Source of the DNA: JAWVZB01 sp033722375
Lineage (GTDB): Bacteria > Actinomycetota > Nitriliruptoria > Nitriliruptorales > Nitriliruptoraceae
NCBI GenBank assembly: GCA_033722375.1
Contig: JAWVZB010000136.1
Location: 1-6,856, forward strand
Length of the DNA stretch: 6,856 nucleotides
Direction of reading: 5' to 3'
The notes under the pieces: generated by a model
The model's database searches: none
What the model was told of the DNA's origin: nothing
Seen by the model: the letters and a program-made list of their open reading frames with translations, nothing else
In this document: one piece after another, positions 6,162 through 6,856 of the stretch
Layout of the letters: each line of letters opens with the position of its first letter
Position numbering within the stretch: position 1 is the stretch's first letter
Translations under genes and position numbers: made by a program

Positions 6162-6413
6162 ATGCCACTGTTCATGGATGTGCACACGCTGGGCGACAGT
6201 GTCTCGGCTGACGACGTCGCCGACGCCCACCAGAAGGACCTCGAGACCCAGGGGGAGTACGGCGTCAACTACAAGAAGTACTGGGTCGACGAGGAGGCCG
6301 GGAAGATCTTCTGCCTGGCGGAGGGTCCCGACGCCGAGGCCGTCAGCCGCGTCCACGAGGAGGCCCACGGTCTCGTGGCGGGCGAGATCTACGAGGTCGG
6401 CGAGTACACCTGA
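6162..6413 (+). CDS. DUF4242 family small protein (SCO4226-like, possible nickel binder)
   Basis: The 83-residue protein (MPLFMDVHTLG... to ...EIYEVGEYT) matches DUF4242 over its whole length. Hallmarks are FMDVHTL at the start, VADAHQKDLETQ, the strand YKKYWVDEEAGKIFCLAEGPDAEA (37-60) and RVHEEAHGLVAGEIYEV (64-79). The family has a ferredoxin-like alpha/beta fold. SCO4226 of Streptomyces coelicolor is reported to bind nickel, and conserved His and Cys here (His8, His23, Cys51, His65, His69) could serve as ligands, but metal binding is not shown for this protein. The ATG at 6162 is chosen over an upstream TTG (6138) because GGAG at 6152-6155 lies six bases before it and the family starts at MPLF. 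It follows the LAL gene on the same strand and ends before a strong convergent inverted repeat. Confidence 0.85.
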   Translation: MPLFMDVHTLGDSVSADDVADAHQKDLETQGEYGVNYKKYWVDEEAGKIFCLAEGPDAEAVSRVHEEAHGLVAGEIYEVGEYT

Positions 6414-6428
6414 CCCGACGCCCTCACT

Positions 6429-6468
6429 GTGGTGCGGATCCCGGCGTCAGCGTCGCGATCCGCACCAC
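6429..6468. terminator. Perfect 12-base inverted repeat, probable bidirectional terminator
   Basis: GTGGTGCGGATC (6429-6440) and GATCCGCACCAC (6457-6468) are exact reverse complements around a 16-base loop. The element fills the 70-base gap between the convergent DUF4242 gene and the minus-strand gene ending at 6484, so it can serve both transcripts. There is no T-tract on either side, as often seen in high-GC actinobacteria. A protein-binding site is possible but less likely at a convergent junction. Confidence 0.7.
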
Positions 6469-6483
6469 GAACGTGTCCGCTCG

Positions 6484-6856
6484 TTACTTCCAGTCGCGCT
6501 CGACCCAGTGGTCCGCGCAGAAGGCGTCCCGGCTGTCGGCGTCGGTCCCGGCCGTCTCGTGGGTCGCGTTGTAGCGGTAGCTCTCGCGCAGGCTGAGCGC
6601 GTTCAGTGCGGCTGCGTCCTCGATCTCCTGCGCGATCGCCTGACGCTCGGCGTCGCTGCCCGCGTTGGCGAGACGCTCGGCGTTGCGCCAGGCGGTCTCG
6701 CGCCAGGCCGTCAGGAGCTGCACCATCGTCGAGTTGTCGATCGTGGTGCCGGGCACGTCGCCGTCGTCGATCGTGGGGTCGTGGTACTTCGCGGCCTCGT
6801 TGAGCAGGTACTTGTTGACCTCGTTCAGGAAGTCGTTCACCCGGTCGTGGTCGGCC
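6484..6856 (-). CDS. Partial gene, C-terminal part resembling DUF5995 proteins
   Basis: The frame is open from the right window edge to TAA at 6484-6486, giving 123 visible codons. A GTG at 6838-6840 could be read as a start, but the frame continues upstream (ADHDRVNDFLNEV) with no break, so the gene probably begins outside the window. The segment is helical and rich in Asn, Ala and Asp, with DHDRVNDFLNEVNKY, a TMVQLLTAWRETAWRNAERL helix and a final helix before a polar tail with one Cys (FCADHWVERDWK). The pattern of an H-D-VND-L helix followed by a W-RE-AWRNAE-L helix resembles the end of DUF5995 proteins, whose function is unknown. The match is from memory of the family pattern and is moderate. 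It converges on DUF4242 across a shared terminator. Confidence 0.6.
   Translation of the reverse strand, partial: ADHDRVNDFLNEVNKYLLNEAAKYHDPTIDDGDVPGTTIDNSTMVQLLTAWRETAWRNAERLANAGSDAERQAIAQEIEDAAALNALSLRESYRYNATHETAGTDADSRDAFCADHWVERDWK

Overview
The window is high-GC bacterial DNA, most likely from an actinobacterium. Supporting signs are strong G/C bias at third codon positions, GTG starts, a GAF-ANTAR regulator, a large LuxR-family ATPase regulator (LAL type) and a DUF4242 protein. The genus cannot be fixed from the sequence alone. Genes are densely packed and no intergenic gap exceeds about 140 bases. I see no tRNA, rRNA, CRISPR array, insertion sequence or phage gene.

Layout. The left edge holds the last 38 codons of a UPF0060 (YnfA-like) membrane protein on the plus strand. 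It converges, 7 bases apart, on a minus-strand GAF-ANTAR regulator (126-833), which has a plausible promoter with a perfect TTGACA box at 882-887. A minus-strand pair follows. An OsmC-type peroxiredoxin (stop at 1424) is transcribed first, then a DUF1579-like gene 12 bases downstream. The DUF1579-like reading frame is cut by an in-frame TGA at 1154-1156, yet its family-like sequence continues in the same frame to 971. It is therefore either a recent nonsense pseudogene or a sequence error.

From a divergent control region (about 1925-2033) a plus-strand cluster starts: a DUF1801 protein, a four-helix DoxX-like membrane protein, and a second DUF1801 protein whose start overlaps the DoxX stop. 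After a 77-base gap comes an 872-residue LAL-type regulator, with an N-terminal AAA/NTPase domain, a helical-repeat middle and a C-terminal LuxR helix-turn-helix. Its 126-base downstream gap carries an 8-base direct repeat spaced exactly 20 bases, an imperfect 23-base dyad and a possible promoter, just ahead of a small DUF4242 protein. A perfect 12-base inverted repeat then separates DUF4242 from a convergent minus-strand gene that runs off the right edge and resembles the C-terminal part of DUF5995 proteins.

How the genes may work together. OsmC (organic hydroperoxide reduction), the ANTAR regulator and the DoxX-like protein fit a general stress or redox theme, but that is inference. No complete new system is evident. 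The best leads are the in-frame TGA, the DUF1801-DoxX-DUF1801 cluster and the operator-like elements between the LAL gene and DUF4242.
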